This document shows positions 48,243-59,189 of a stretch of DNA of 64,000 nt, in pieces. The stretch comes from Corynebacterium massiliense DSM 45435. Its GTDB lineage: Bacteria; Actinomycetota; Actinomycetes; Mycobacteriales; Mycobacteriaceae. The notes under the pieces were generated by a model that was given only the letters and a program-made list of their open reading frames with translations, did no database searches and had not been told where the DNA came from. Position 1 is the stretch's first letter, and every line of letters starts with the position of its first letter. The stretch is from positions 1,736,001 to 1,800,000 of the forward strand of contig NZ_CP063189.1 in the NCBI RefSeq assembly GCF_028609805.1, written 5' to 3'. The translations under genes were made by a program, and so were the position numbers.

Positions 48243-51200
48243 TTACTCCCGGGAGTGTTCCAAGGCGGCGTCCGCTTCTTCCTCGTCGTCCTTGCGCAGG
48301 TACCGCAGGAGTCCGATGGCCAGGGCGATAAGTCCCAGCACCAAGACCCACACGAGGGTCTGGCGGCCGGTGTCCGGCAGCATCCACGCCACCGACTGCG
48401 GCAGGCGAATCGCTCCGTAGGAGTCCTTGCCGGTCACCTTGCCCAGGTTCTGCGTGTCTGCGGTGACGGTGACCTCGCCGCTGTAACGGAACATCTTGTC
48501 CATGGGCTCGTTGGAGATGTCCACGTCGAAGACGCACTCGTTTTCGGCGCCGCTGGCGATCTCGGCGCCATCGCCAAGCCCGCAGAAACCTGCCGGGATG
48601 ACTCCCTCCTCACCGACGGTGAAGGAATCGTCCGTGGTGGTATCACCCGAGCCGACGCGGCTGACCGTGCGGCCCGCCAGGCTCGGGTCCTTGATGGCGA
48701 AGTTCGACAGGGCACCCGCGCCGTCGTTGGCCACCTTGTAGTGAACGCGCATCGACTGGGCATCGTCAGGCAGCACCGCCGTGTTGGTCACGCCGTCGAC
48801 GGCCTCGCTGATCGGAGCACCGTCAATGGTCTTGGTGACGTTCATGTTGGCGAAGCTGTTGAGTGCGGTCAGGCTCCACGCCGGGCCGGAGTTGCTCAAG
48901 TCGCTGGCCTGCGCCACAGGCAGGACCGTGAAGCTGATGTCACGGTGCAATGCTTCACTCGAATCCTCCGGCTTGCCGGCGTGTTCCTCGGTCTCCTCGT
49001 CGCTGTTCGCCGCAGCACCGTCGACGCCGCCGTCGACCGGGTGAGCTGCATTCGGATCGACCGTTGTCTCCGTGTTCGAGGCCTCAACATCCGCCAGACG
49101 GTCACCCTGCTGGGTAATGCTGATGCGCGCGTCGCGATCGTCAGAGCCATCGTTGACCTCTTCGACGAGGCATTTGGTGTCCACCAGAACGGACTTCAGC
49201 GTGTGCTTGTTGCCCGCCTTGAGGTCGAATGGTTTCTGGTCAGCAGAGCACTGCTCCGTGAACTTGAACGTGCCGCTGCCGCCAGAGTTGCCCTCGGACT
49301 GCGCGCGGGCTGAACACCTCGGCGCCGACGACGAACTCTTCGGCATCCTTCTTCGCCAGGTTGTCCGGGACGGTGAAGGAATGCTTGTAGTTCTTCTTCG
49401 TTCCCTTCAGCTCGGAACGATCCGTCTTCGCCAGGCTGCTCAAGTCGTTCTGGTCGGCTTTGTTATCGGCCCAGTGGTTGAACTGAACAACCGGCTGTCG
49501 GTTGCCGTCGATGTTCTCGACGACGTTCCGAGCCCCGAGGGCTGGGCTGCCGTCGAGGTCCAACTCGCAGTCGTAGCCGACCGGGAGATCTACCGTCACA
49601 CCACCATTTGGTGCGGACGGGTTGGCCACGCTGCCGCCGTCGATGATGTCCTGCGCACCGAGCTCGCGCTCCACGCGCACCTCACTCGCTCCGCCCTTGG
49701 ACGGCTTGCAGACGAAGGATGCCTTGTAACCAGGCTCGAGATCCTTGAAGTAGCCGTCCTGCAGGACAGCAAGTCGCACCGGCGCGGTCTTGCGGTCGAA
49801 GCGGTTGACGAATTTCAACGGCTGGGCCTCTTTGACGTCCGGCTCCGGTGCGCGTTCGCGCACGGTCTGCTCGTCCACGGAGTGCTTCAACGAATCGGGC
49901 AGGTTGTCCATGCCGGCCTCGGTGAATGTACACAGTGCGCCGGCCGGGACAGACGCGTCGTCCGAGTTGTAGCGCAGGATCTTCTTCCCGTTCTCCTCGC
50001 CAACGACCTTGAAGTCCTTCTTGGTCAGGCGGGTCGGAAGCGTTTTGTCGCCTTGGCCGATCGTGCTGGTCTGGTAGCCAACGCCCTTGCACTGCATGGT
50101 GAAGTCCATGGCGAAATCATCGTCAAGCATGTTCCAGTCAGCATCCGAGACGACCACGTCCTTATCCATTCGGACGTTAGACCGCTCGTACTCGTAGTAG
50201 TTATGCAAAACCGCCTGGTTCGCCGGCGTGGTCTGCCCCTCCGGGGTCGACACGGTCCTAAACATTTGCGACTCGGTAACTCCATCCACCAAGTCACGAT
50301 CTTGGTGGCGGTCACCGTCGTTGCTATCTACGACCCACTCCACGTGTTCGGGGCGGACATACGCTTCATCCTCGCCGTCGTTCAGCTTGAGAGAACCGAA
50401 GTGATCGCCGGTGATTTGGCAGTCAGCGCCGACCGGGATCTCAACGGTGTTTTCTCCCTCGCCCTTGATGACGAAAGTTCCGTTAGACAGCTGCTCCTTG
50501 TCGTCAGTCTCTGGGTCCTTGCACACCACATTGAAGTTGTGTTCGTAGAGGTTGTCATTGAGCCTATCGCCCATCTGACCACGGATGTCACCCGGCAGGT
50601 GCGCGCTCTTTTTCACCAGGAGCTTGTCCATCTGGCGCGAGTACGAGTTGTAGAACGTCACCGGTGTCGACTCGGCTCCCACCGTAAATTCGGCCGCACC
50701 GTCCTGGCGCGGTCCCCCGCCAGCGGACGTCTGCTGAGTGAGGGTAATGCCCTCGGCCGTATTCGTCTGGCCCTCCGATGCCACACAGGTCGAGCCGGCC
50801 GGCACACCGTCCAGCGAAACCGTCGCCTTGGCATCCTCTGCCGCAACCACGTCTCCGGTCGTACTGAAACGCGCGCCACCAATAGGCGCCGTGCACTGCA
50901 GTGTCACCGGGAACTTACGGTGATTCTTGGTGTCCTTTCGAGTGTCAGAGATGTACTGCTGCGTCGCCGGGTCGAATTCGACCACCTTGTTCGCAGTAAC
51001 CGAGCTGGTGACGAACTTGTAGGTATGAGTGATCGACAACGTGGTGGTGTCACCGATGGAGAAGTCGATATCTACCGGAACGCTCTCGTCGTATTTGCCA
51101 TCCTCGGCCGGGCTACTGGTGTTGGCGATGCGCGACGTCGAGTCGCGCTGCACCGGGAAATCCTGCCCCTTATCTCCCTTACGGGTCTTGTTGATCGCGC

Positions 51201-54200
51201 TCTTCTCTCGCAGTTGGCACTCCGTGCCCTCCGGCAAAACGTCTGCCGGAATCTCCACGTTGCTGTCGCCCTGCGAGCTGTCCATCTTGATGGTGGAGTA
51301 TTCGCCTAGGTCGACGTCTTCGCCATCCAGCGTGCAGCGCAAGGAGTACTCGACCGGTTCGCTCAGCTGGGGCACACCAGCGTTGCGCTGAGTGATGGTG
51401 AGGCCCTTGCCGGCAGCGGTGTATTTGTTCGTGATGTCGTTGGTGGTGGTGTCCTGGCTAACGGTCACCACAGACTCTTCGGCGTCGGAGTTCCAGATAA
51501 CACCCGACGGGAAATCAGGTTGCTTCTCCTCGAAGGAACACTTGTTGCCGTACGGAACGCCCAGCTTGCCGTTTCGATCGTTGACCAGCTCGGCAAGCTC
51601 CGGGTCTGCGACGTCCGCGACCAGACCCTGGGTCTGGCCACCGTTCACCTGCACGGTGCCCTTCAGCTCCACGGGCACGGACGTGCCGTCCCCGCGCACA
51701 ACCGTGCGGGTACCGCACGTGAAGTTAAAGGTGTAGTTCTCCGGGACCGGGACCGACAGGTTGCTATCCACAATCTTGTGCAGATCCACCGAGCCGATTC
51801 GGCGCGCGTAAGTGTTGCGCACGATGACGCGGTTCTGCCCTGCGTCGGTAGACGGGCTCACCTTCAGGATGGGCGTCTTCTTCGCTTCATCGTTCTTCAG
51901 GGTCTTCCCGTTGTCCGACACGCTCGACGCAGAGACCTCAGTCCCCTGCAGACGCACGTTCTCCAGCTCGGGAGAATTTTCCTCCCACACCAGACAGTCC
52001 GCATCGACGGGCACGCCTTCGATCTTGGCGGGCTCGGACGCATTCGGCTGCAGCTCGAGTTTTCCTTCCTTGCTGCCGCCGTTCTTCCACGTGCAGCGGT
52101 AGGCAGCTGGGAAGGTCTTCCCCTCGAGATCCGAGCTGCCCGCACCATCACCAGTGATGTCTTTGACCACCGTGACGTCTCGGACCTTGTAGTTATACGT
52201 GGTCTTGAGATCCAGCGTCCCCTTCGTCGGGGTAGCGCCCTCCTGGTAGTCGTCCAGCCGGAACTTGTATTCGCCATTCGACTCCGCGTCCACGTGCTGA
52301 CCATTGAAGTTCACGTCGCGGCCATCGAACTGGATGGTGCGGCTTTCCTCCTGGGACAGGCCGGTCAGCGGGCGCAGGTAGCAGTCACGCGCAACTGGCA
52401 GCCCGTCGACGGTGACCGAGCCAGTGCGGTTGCCGCCGTTGTTCCGGATCACCAGATCCTTTTCCACGGTGAACGGAGTGCCCTCACAACGCACGCGGAA
52501 ACGGTACGTCTTGGGATCGCCGAGTTCGGGTGCGGCATCGCCAAGCAATTGCTTATTGATGGTCACCGAACCGGCGCGGAAGTTGTACTGGTTGTTCGCA
52601 CGCAGGTTGACCGTCTCGCCCAGCTTGACCGTCGTTTTCTGCTCCGCGTTGCGGGAGTTGCCAGACTTCTCGCCCGTCGACCACGTCAGGTCGAGGCTCT
52701 TGCCGGGGCGCACCGCGGGGTCGCCCTCCGGAAAAGACTCGCTAAACGTGCAGTTCGCACCTGCCGGGAACGAGTTCAGGGTGCGCGCCTCACCCTTTTG
52801 CAGCTCTACCGTGCCCTCCAGCGGGTTATCCGGGTACGCCTGCTTGTACGCATCATCCGACTGGCAGGTGTATTTGATATCGAATTTACGCCGCAGCACG
52901 GACGTGAAGTCCTGCGCGGTGCCGTCCACAGTCTTCGACAGCTGCACCGTCGCCGGGCTGAACTTGGGCGTCCACTCCACCGAGCAGTTAATGATCCGGT
53001 TGTCCCGGACAGCGCGGGTCACCTCACTGGTGCCCTTTTCCTTATCGTTTTTGAGGGTGAATTTATCCGGGACGTTGCCCTCAGTGATGGTGAAGGCTTC
53101 CTGCTTGTCCTGGGAATCGGTCAGGGTGCAGCGCCACGTCGGCTTGTAGCGGTCGAAGACCCTATTATTAGCCAGCCCGTTCGGCTCCGACCGGAAGCCG
53201 AGAACGTCAGTGGGCTTGCCGGTGTTATCGAGCGGGCGGACAACGCCGGAGTAGCCCGCTTTGTTTACTGGAATTTCCTTCTCATCGCTACCGGAGCGCT
53301 GGAACGCCTTGTAGTTGAATTCGGTGGCGGGCGGTGCCGGTGACGTTCTTTTCAAAATCGGTCTTCGCCTTCACCGGCTCAGGATCGAAACCGACGCGCC
53401 CCATAGGGATGGCGAGGGCCACAGCCTCGTTGTCCCTCCACGCGCCCATGCCGATGTCCAAAGTGGTCGGCTCTGGCGCGGAGACCAAAAAGGAGCCGGG
53501 GTTACTGGCGCCGGAACTGCCCACGCCACACACGAAATCCCGTTCGTACTTACTGGTTCCCCAGTCGGTGAACTCGTTGGTCCGGCCGAACTTCTAGGAA
53601 AGACCGGTCCTACACGCGTCCCTCTTTCCGTCGGGAGTCAGGCGCTCCCAGATATTGACGCCCTTACCGAAAGTCGTGCTGTCTTCGGAAGTGCTGTTAT
53701 TCACACTGATCATCTCACTCAGCGTGGTGTCCTCGGCGTCAGCTACTGCCATCTGGTAGCCCGGAACGGATTTGCCCGCCTCGTCCGTAAAACGGATGTC
53801 CCGCAACTGGATGCGCGTAAACAGGAACTTCCTGGCCAGGATGATGAGCTCCGAGTTGTCACCGTCATGCGGGACGAAATAGTCGGTGCCGTTCACCGTC
53901 TTGCCGAAGATCGTGGAATCAGAGGTGGGACCGCGCTGGGTGGACAGCGTGCCGGGCTTATCCCGGTTCATGCGCGGCGGATCGGTCACCGCCACCTTGA
54001 ACCGCAAGGTGTAGCGCCCGATCTTGCGGGTGAAATCGCCGGACACCGAGTCGTAGTTCAGCGGCATGTGGGCGAGGTCGATCCAGCACAGCTGGTTGGC
54101 GCGGGCGGCCGCCTCGCCGCTGCCCTTGCGGTAGTTGCAGTCACCGAAGTTGAAGTTACTTGGCGCACCGCCGCTGCTGGCGCCGCCGTTGTTGGTCTGC

Positions 54201-54343
54201 GCATCGGCATCGGGCGTCGTGGCGAGCGGGTTGCCCTGCGGCGCGACGGCGAGGGTGGCCACCAGGATGAAGGCGGCCACGACGGCGAACAGGCGTTTGA
54301 GCGCGGTTGACACCCGCGGGTGGGAGAACCCTGTCAGTCCCAT
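48243..54343 (-). pseudogene. giant LPXTG-anchored DUF5979 surface protein, broken by one stop and two frameshifts
   Basis: About 2030 codons. N-terminus MGLTGFSHPRVSTALKRLFAV (signal peptide, GGAAGGACAAGT ribosome site). Frame runs to an in-frame TAG at 53594-53596, then continues in the same frame (KFGRTNEFTDWGTSKYERDF) to about 53345, where a one-base shift leads into a 1370-residue frame. A second shift near 49305 (SPRA to QSEGNSGG) leads to the end. The body is tandem Ig-like domains of about 110 residues with two Cys each (VDGLPVARDCYL, IEGVPVDADCLVW, VPAGSTCVA), as in DUF5979. The end LPDTG plus a membrane helix and basic tail is a sortase signal. It would be a cell-wall adhesin or pilus-like shaft if intact. 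Confidence 0.85.
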
Positions 54344-54537
54344 ACTTGTCCTTCCGACAACTCTGGCCCTATAGAGATGGGGAGATACTGGGGTCGTTTA
54401 AAAAAGTGGGACCTGACCTGGCGCGCCACTACCTGCGCGGGAATTATGCGCGGGAGGGCGGCGGGCCCGCACCTTCTTTTCCTGGATCAAACTTAGGCCA
54501 TACTACGGGAGCGCACAAGTTTCTGAAAGGACAATGT

Positions 54538-54702
54538 ATGACCCCTGAAATACAGCCCGTGAGCTGGGGTCGAACGGCAGGAGACCTAGCTGTCTTCCTC
54601 CGTATTTTTATTCGTTTCCGTCTCCTGCGGCGCGGGAGCCTTGCTTGCCGATGCCGGGGTGGCCACCGGGGCATCGTCAAGCGGGGCCTTGGTCTTGGCT
54701 GA
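54538..54702 (+). CDS. possible small ORF antisense to the SPFH gene end
   Basis: 54 residues, MTPEIQPVSWGRTAGDLAVF..., basic. It has a very good AAAGGA 6 nt upstream, and a plausible CATACT -10 lies further upstream. The second half overlaps the 3' end of the SPFH gene on the other strand, so its composition may merely mirror that gene. No homology recognised. Confidence 0.25.
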   Translation: MTPEIQPVSWGRTAGDLAVFLRIFIRFRLLRRGSLACRCRGGHRGIVKRGLGLG

Positions 54703-55590
54703 ATCCGTCAGCGCGTAATTCGACATCAACACGTCGCGCATGCCGTCGAAGATGTCGCCCATCCCGGACGGGTTGGACGGCATGTACAGCACCGACGCCT
54801 TGCCGTTCTGGGCGACGTCGACCATCGCGTCGAGATACTGCGAGACCAGCATGAGCGCCTCCGGGGACTCCTGCACGCCGGCGTTGCGCAGCATCTCGTA
54901 CTGCGCGGCGATGCCCTCGACGATCTCTTTTCGCTGGTCGGCCACGCCACGGCCCTGCAGCTTGCGGGCCTCGGCCGCGCCTTCCGCCTCCTTGACCACC
55001 CGGATCTTTTCCGCCTCCGCCTGCGCGATGGCGGCCTCCCGCTCACGCTGGGCAGCGTTGATGGAGTTCATGGACTCCCGCACGCGCTCGTCCGGGCGGA
55101 TGTCGGTCACCAACGTGTTGATGAAGTCCCAGCCGTACTCCGCCATGTTGTCGCGCAGGGACAGCGCCACGTTCTTCGCGATGTCGTCCTTAGAAGAAAA
55201 GGACTCATCCAGCCCCATCTCCGCCACCGACGAGCGCACGTTGTCCTGCACGTAGGCGACGATCTGCTGCTCGTGGTTGGACAGCAGGTAGAACGCCTCG
55301 CGCTCGCGGCCTTCCACCACCTGGTACTGCACGGCCACCGGAATCTGGACGAAGACGTTGTCGCGGGTCTTCGTCTCCACCAACACGTCGAGCTGGCGGA
55401 CCTGCAGGCTGATCTTCGCCCGCACACGGTCGACGAACGGCATCTTAAAGTGCAGGCCCGCGTGTGCGACCCCCTGGAATTTCCCGAGCCGCTCCAGGAT
55501 CGCCGCCTCGCGCGTGCGCACCGTGTAGGCGCTGAGGAGGGCAATGATGAGGAGGACCACCACGACGAAGCCGACGACTAGCGGCGCCAT
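54586..55590 (-). CDS. SPFH/Band-7 (stomatin-like) membrane protein
   Basis: 334 residues from ATG at 55590 with AAGGGAAC upstream. N-terminal membrane helix LVVGFVVVVLLIIALLSAY, SPFH domain (TREAAILERLGKFQGVAHAGLHFKMPF, RQLDVLVETKTRDNVFVQIP, DFINTLVTDIRPDERVRESM), coiled coil (AAQREREAAIAQAEAEKIRVVKEAEG, given here in part), and C-terminal oligomerisation part. Like QmcA/slipins it forms membrane microdomain scaffolds. No NfeD partner gene is adjacent. Start chosen because the upstream frame crosses the likely promoter. Confidence 0.9.
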   Translation of the reverse strand: MAPLVVGFVVVVLLIIALLSAYTVRTREAAILERLGKFQGVAHAGLHFKMPFVDRVRAKISLQVRQLDVLVETKTRDNVFVQIPVAVQYQVVEGREREAFYLLSNHEQQIVAYVQDNVRSSVAEMGLDESFSSKDDIAKNVALSLRDNMAEYGWDFINTLVTDIRPDERVRESMNSINAAQREREAAIAQAEAEKIRVVKEAEGAAEARKLQGRGVADQRKEIVEGIAAQYEMLRNAGVQESPEALMLVSQYLDAMVDVAQNGKASVLYMPSNPSGMGDIFDGMRDVLMSNYALTDSAKTKAPLDDAPVATPASASKAPAPQETETNKNTEEDS

Positions 55591-55722
55591 AAAGTTCCCT
55601 TCCAGTCCGGTTTTTACAGACTTGTTATATTTGTTCCGTTTTCTTGTCGCGGTCGTTATCTTTCCATAAAAAGCGCTGCTAGGCGGCGTTCCGGCCCGCC
55701 CGGGGTGCGGTCTGGAGCACGT

Positions 55723-55735
55723 GCTTGCCGATGCC
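55723..55735 (+). repeat. intergenic copy of the GCTTGCCGATGCC 13-mer
   Basis: One of eight exact copies seen in the window. Forward-oriented copies: 24779, 42594, 47141, 54643 and 55723. Reverse-oriented copies: 40232, 44954 and 60477. Four more have G to C at position 6 (110, 712, 52534, 63218). This copy lies in non-coding sequence, so codon use does not explain it. Confidence 0.7.
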
Positions 55736-55863
55736 CGCCCCCGATCCTCTTGCACTTTCGCCCGTACAGTGGTCGCAGATGGCGCGTGCCATTACTAATT
55801 GACCGAAGTCGCCCTTGAGTTAGACAGCGGGACCGGTTCCCGGATTCCCGGAAAGGAAACGAC

Positions 55864-56649
55864 ATGACTAACCCGAACGATCCGAAGAACAACGGCAAGG
55901 ACGCTCACCGCATCGAGCGCCCGGATGCCGGCCGCGCCGACAACGCCGGCCGCGTGGGCCGCGAAGAGCAGCTCTCCCCGCGTGGCGGCCAGGAGCACGT
56001 CGCTCCGCGCAACGGTGACCGCGTCACCGACCCGGTCCGCGAGAACCGTCAGGAAGTCCGCCGCGAGCAGCCGGTGCGTGAGAAGACCGTGCACGAGAAG
56101 CCGGTCCAGCCGCGCCGCGACGCCGAGCCGGTCAAGGATGAGGGCTCCAACCCGATGAAGTGGCTGCTGCCGCTGCTGGCCCTGCTGATCCTGGCGGGTC
56201 TGCTGTGGTGGTGGCTGTCCGGCAACAACGACGACGACAACGAGGCGCCGGCCACCACCGAGGCTGCTACCTCCGAGGTCGCCACCTCCGAGGCGGAGAC
56301 CGCTACCGGCACCGAGAAGCCGGTCAACGGCCAGGAGGACGAGGCTGCGAACGCTGAGGCCGACGCCTTTGTCAAGGAGCAGCTGGGCATCCAGAACTAC
56401 GACGAGCTGGCTGGCGACCCGGCCGCTTGGGGCGGCCACGTGGACAAGGTCCGCACCGACGGCAACAACCTGATTGTCGACCTGGACGTGGACAAGGGTT
56501 CCGAGGAGTCCCAGGACCTGGGCAAGAACGCTGCCACCGAGGTTGCTGACTTCATCCGCGGCAACAAGGACGACGACCGCGTGAGCGCCACCAACTTCGT
56601 GAAGGTTAACGACAAGGCTGGCGACCTCATCGAGCAGGAGAACGTCTAA
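55864..56649 (+). CDS. membrane-anchored protein of unknown function
   Basis: 261 residues. The first 98 are a hydrophilic, Arg/Glu-rich cytoplasmic part (REEQLSPRGGQEHVAPRNG; VREKTVHEKPVQPRRDAEP). One membrane helix LLPLLALLILAGLLWWWL (about 101-118) follows, then an extracytoplasmic Thr/Ala/Glu linker (ATTEAATSEVATSEAETATG). The final globular part of about 90 residues (DAFVKEQLGIQNYDEL..., NNLIVDLDVDKG, ATNFVKVNDKAGDL) has a short BON-like alternation but no certain family. G+C codon use typical of highly expressed genes. AAAGGAAACGAC ribosome site. Ends in a strong terminator. Confidence 0.75.
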   Translation: MTNPNDPKNNGKDAHRIERPDAGRADNAGRVGREEQLSPRGGQEHVAPRNGDRVTDPVRENRQEVRREQPVREKTVHEKPVQPRRDAEPVKDEGSNPMKWLLPLLALLILAGLLWWWLSGNNDDDNEAPATTEAATSEVATSEAETATGTEKPVNGQEDEAANAEADAFVKEQLGIQNYDELAGDPAAWGGHVDKVRTDGNNLIVDLDVDKGSEESQDLGKNAATEVADFIRGNKDDDRVSATNFVKVNDKAGDLIEQENV

Positions 56650-56664
56650 AGCTCCTCTCTTTCT

Positions 56665-56693
56665 CCCCGCCCTTTCTCGGGCGGGGATTTTTT
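56665..56693 (+). terminator. intrinsic terminator
   Basis: CCCCGCCC (56665-56672) pairs with GGGCGGGG (56679-56686), followed by ATTTTTT. Confidence 0.85.
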
Positions 56694-56811
56694 CGTTTTG
56701 CGGGGAGCCGGCCCGCGCTTGCTTCTCCGTCCGTTTGGTTCATTACCCGCTCGGTTTATTGGTCGCCCGGTTTTCGTTTCCGCCCGTTTTCTATTGGCGC
56801 GAATCGGATCG

Positions 56812-56881
56812 CCTGTGGATAACTGCCGGTTTTGCTGTTTTCGGTCCGATTGCCGGCTTTTGGGCCCGGGTTATCCACAGG
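56812..56881. promoter_or_regulatory. second inverted pair of perfect DnaA boxes
   Basis: CCTGTGGATAAC (56812-56823) and GTTATCCACAGG (56870-56881), 46 nt apart. Each contains TTATCCACA. It lies 51 bp upstream of the DUF222-HNH gene. The layout matches 680-748 almost exactly while the sequence between the arms differs. Confidence 0.6.
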
Positions 56882-56932
56882 ACTCGTCTCGTCCGCTAGC
56901 CGTGGCTGGCGGCGCGCTTTAGGTTCAGGTTC

Positions 56933-58270
56933 ATGACTCTCACGAACCCGACCGCCAGCTCCGCGACCAGCTCCGCCGCCAAATCCGCGACCGACTCCGC
57001 CAGCCACACCCCCGATACGCCTCTCCTCGAGGTGTTCGCCGGGTTGCTTGCCGATGGTCTCAGCCTCCTCCATGCGTGCCGCGGCCACACCCGCGACGAG
57101 CTGATACACCTCGGCATACCAGATACCACCGCCCGGGATTTAGCCAAACTCGCAGATACCTATTTTGGCCAAACTGCCTATACCCGCCTACGGGATCAAA
57201 CCCTTACGGCCATCGCGGAAAACCAGCACAGCCTTGTCACCCTGTTGGCGGTAGAAAAGCTCACCAACCAACTCAAACACTCCCGCGACAAATGGAAACT
57301 ACGCCACCACGCCACCAACCACCCCGGCCCCACCAGCGCCGTATGTACAGCCGCCAGAGCCTACTGCCGAGGTCTGAAAGACCCACCCCAACCACCACAA
57401 CCCGGCCTAGACATCATCCGGCGTAAATCAGGTGATACCTGGACACTGAAACTACACGCCACCAGCGACCAAGTCGCCGAAATGGCCCAACACATCACCA
57501 CCCCAGAAGACCTCATCGGGCTGATCCGCCACCACGAACACACCACCGCCACCGCCACAACCAACCCCACCGACGCGCACACGTCATCGAATGAGCCACA
57601 CGCCGCCGGGGCCAATAGCTCGGGTGACAATCAGCAATACTCCACCAACTCAAGCCCTGCAGCCGCACATCCTGACAACGGGCACACGGCCGGCGACTAC
57701 CCCGCCCCGGAGGTGACAACCCAACACGTTATCTGCACCGACTGCGGCGCCACCACGGAAGCTACCCAGGTTGTCGCGGGATTGCGCACCAACGTAATCA
57801 TCACCCTCGACCAGTTCACCGACATCCTCAACGACAACGGCGACGACGTCTTGCTCAAGATGACCAACAGCGCAACCATCACCGGCACCGAGCTGGTCAC
57901 CCGCATGCTTGCCGATATCGGGCTGGTCACCCTCGTCCACCCCGTGGAAGGACCGATCAACCTGTACCGGCTAAGCAGGTTCGCCAACGACAAGCAACGC
58001 CTGATGGCGATGGCCGAAAACCCCACCTGCCCATGGGACGGATGCCACCACCCAGCAGACACCGCCCAAATACACCACCTAAAAGCGTGGAAGAACGGTG
58101 GCAACACCAACCCGAAAAACCTGACCGTTGCCTGCCCCTACCACAACGGCGTCAACGACGACGACCCGTCAAAACCCCGCCGCGGGCGGCTAGAACGCGT
58201 CAACGGCAAAGTCCGCCGCATCCCACCCTGGGCCACCACCTACCACACCACCACCAACCAACCCACCTAA
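56933..58270 (+). CDS. DUF222 / HNH endonuclease (13E12-type)
   Basis: 445 residues. N-terminal helical DUF222-like region (LEVFAGLLADGLSLLHACRG, KLADTYFGQTAYTRLRDQ), a low-complexity Thr/Asn/Ala middle, then the C-terminal HNH: CPWDGCHHPADTAQIHHLKAW, then KNGGNTNPKNLTVACPYHNGV. The CxxC...HH...N...H pattern is the zinc-supported HNH nuclease site. These proteins form large families in corynebacteria and mycobacteria, often linked to repeats or mobile introns; the cellular role is not settled. Start at the ATG after AGGTTCAGGTTC. The codon choice is more A/C-rich than neighbours, hinting at transfer. Confidence 0.88.
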   Translation: MTLTNPTASSATSSAAKSATDSASHTPDTPLLEVFAGLLADGLSLLHACRGHTRDELIHLGIPDTTARDLAKLADTYFGQTAYTRLRDQTLTAIAENQHSLVTLLAVEKLTNQLKHSRDKWKLRHHATNHPGPTSAVCTAARAYCRGLKDPPQPPQPGLDIIRRKSGDTWTLKLHATSDQVAEMAQHITTPEDLIGLIRHHEHTTATATTNPTDAHTSSNEPHAAGANSSGDNQQYSTNSSPAAAHPDNGHTAGDYPAPEVTTQHVICTDCGATTEATQVVAGLRTNVIITLDQFTDILNDNGDDVLLKMTNSATITGTELVTRMLADIGLVTLVHPVEGPINLYRLSRFANDKQRLMAMAENPTCPWDGCHHPADTAQIHHLKAWKNGGNTNPKNLTVACPYHNGVNDDDPSKPRRGRLERVNGKVRRIPPWATTYHTTTNQPT

Positions 58271-58551
58271 ACAACCGCACCCGCCTAACCGACCCAGGGT
58301 GCGAAGACTCCAGGGTAAAGAGAGCCCAGAAAGGAAGAGTCCTAACGGGAAAGAACTGGGCATAGTCCACACACTGCCCCACAGCCGGGAAAGCACCGCT
58401 CCCCGGCCACTAACGCATGCCCAAAACAAAACACACGCAACGAGCGGGTTACTGGGGACAACAAGCGCGGCACGGCGATGTCCGCGCAGCCGTCGAATGT
58501 AGCCAGTGTGCAGCCAAGGCGATCGGCCGTATTTGTGCTGCTGATTCGTGG

Positions 58552-58632
58552 TGCGCCCGGTGGGACTTGAACCCACACGTCAAAGACACTAGAACCTAAA
58601 TCTAGCGCGTCTGCCAATTCCGCCACGGGCGC
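58552..58632 (-). tRNA. tRNA-Leu (anticodon TAG)
   Basis: Reverse strand. Acceptor GCGCCCG/CGGGCGC, anticodon stem CTAGA/TCTAG with loop TTTAGGT (anticodon TAG), long variable arm TGTCTTTGACGT as in class II tRNAs, T-loop GGTTCAAGTCC. CCA is encoded at 58549-58551. The 280 bp between the HNH gene and this tRNA show no gene. Confidence 0.93.
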
Positions 58633-58728
58633 GCAAAGCTAGGCCCAGAGTCTACATGCCCGGCCTAACCGCGGCGAAATGCACCCGCGACTCGAAAATC
58701 GCATCCCTTGGAAAGTAGGCTAACCCCC

Positions 58729-59127
58729 GTGAGTACAGACGACCCGAGCACCCAGCCGCGCCAGGTGAAAATCCGCTGGTGGCACATCGCGCTCATCGCG
58801 CTGGTCGTCGTCGCGTTCCTCGGCCTCGCGTATTGGCAGTGGACCCGATTCCAATCGGGATCCGGCACCTTCCAAAACTTGGGCTACGCACTCCAGTGGC
58901 CGCTTTTCGCACTGTTCGTCGTCGTGGGCTACCGTGCCACGCTCAAATACGAAAACGAGCGCCTCGAGGCCGAGCACAAGTCCGCGGACAGCGGCGAGGG
59001 CCCCGCACGGTACGAGTCCGGGAGCGAAGCGCGTATCGATGACGACTTCCTCCCCCACCGCCCCACCGTCGACGTGGACACCTTCAACGAGATGAACGAC
59101 CCTCACGAACGGCGACGCCGCCGTTAA
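58729..59127 (+). CDS. single-pass/two-pass membrane protein, Rv1343c (LprD)-like position
   Basis: 132 residues from GTG at 58729. Membrane segments IALIALVVVAFLGLAYWQW and a second weaker one ALQWPLFALFVVVGYRA, followed by a charged cytoplasmic tail with DFLPHRPTVDVDTFNEMND and a terminal RRRRR. It sits next to the DUF3817 gene as Rv1343c does to Rv1342c in M. tuberculosis. Function unknown; conserved in mycolata. Confidence 0.78.
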   Translation: MSTDDPSTQPRQVKIRWWHIALIALVVVAFLGLAYWQWTRFQSGSGTFQNLGYALQWPLFALFVVVGYRATLKYENERLEAEHKSADSGEGPARYESGSEARIDDDFLPHRPTVDVDTFNEMNDPHERRRRR

Positions 59128-59189
59128 GTACTCGCGCTAAATTCGAGCCGGCAGTCCACAGCTGGCCACCGACTAGGAAAGGACCCTCC

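Noticed and set aside
49072..53343. Forward frames of 745 and 607 codons opposite the DUF5979 gene
   Set aside because: No recognisable motif and composition dictated by the surface-protein codons; the reverse strand has clear Ig-like repeats and a sortase signal.
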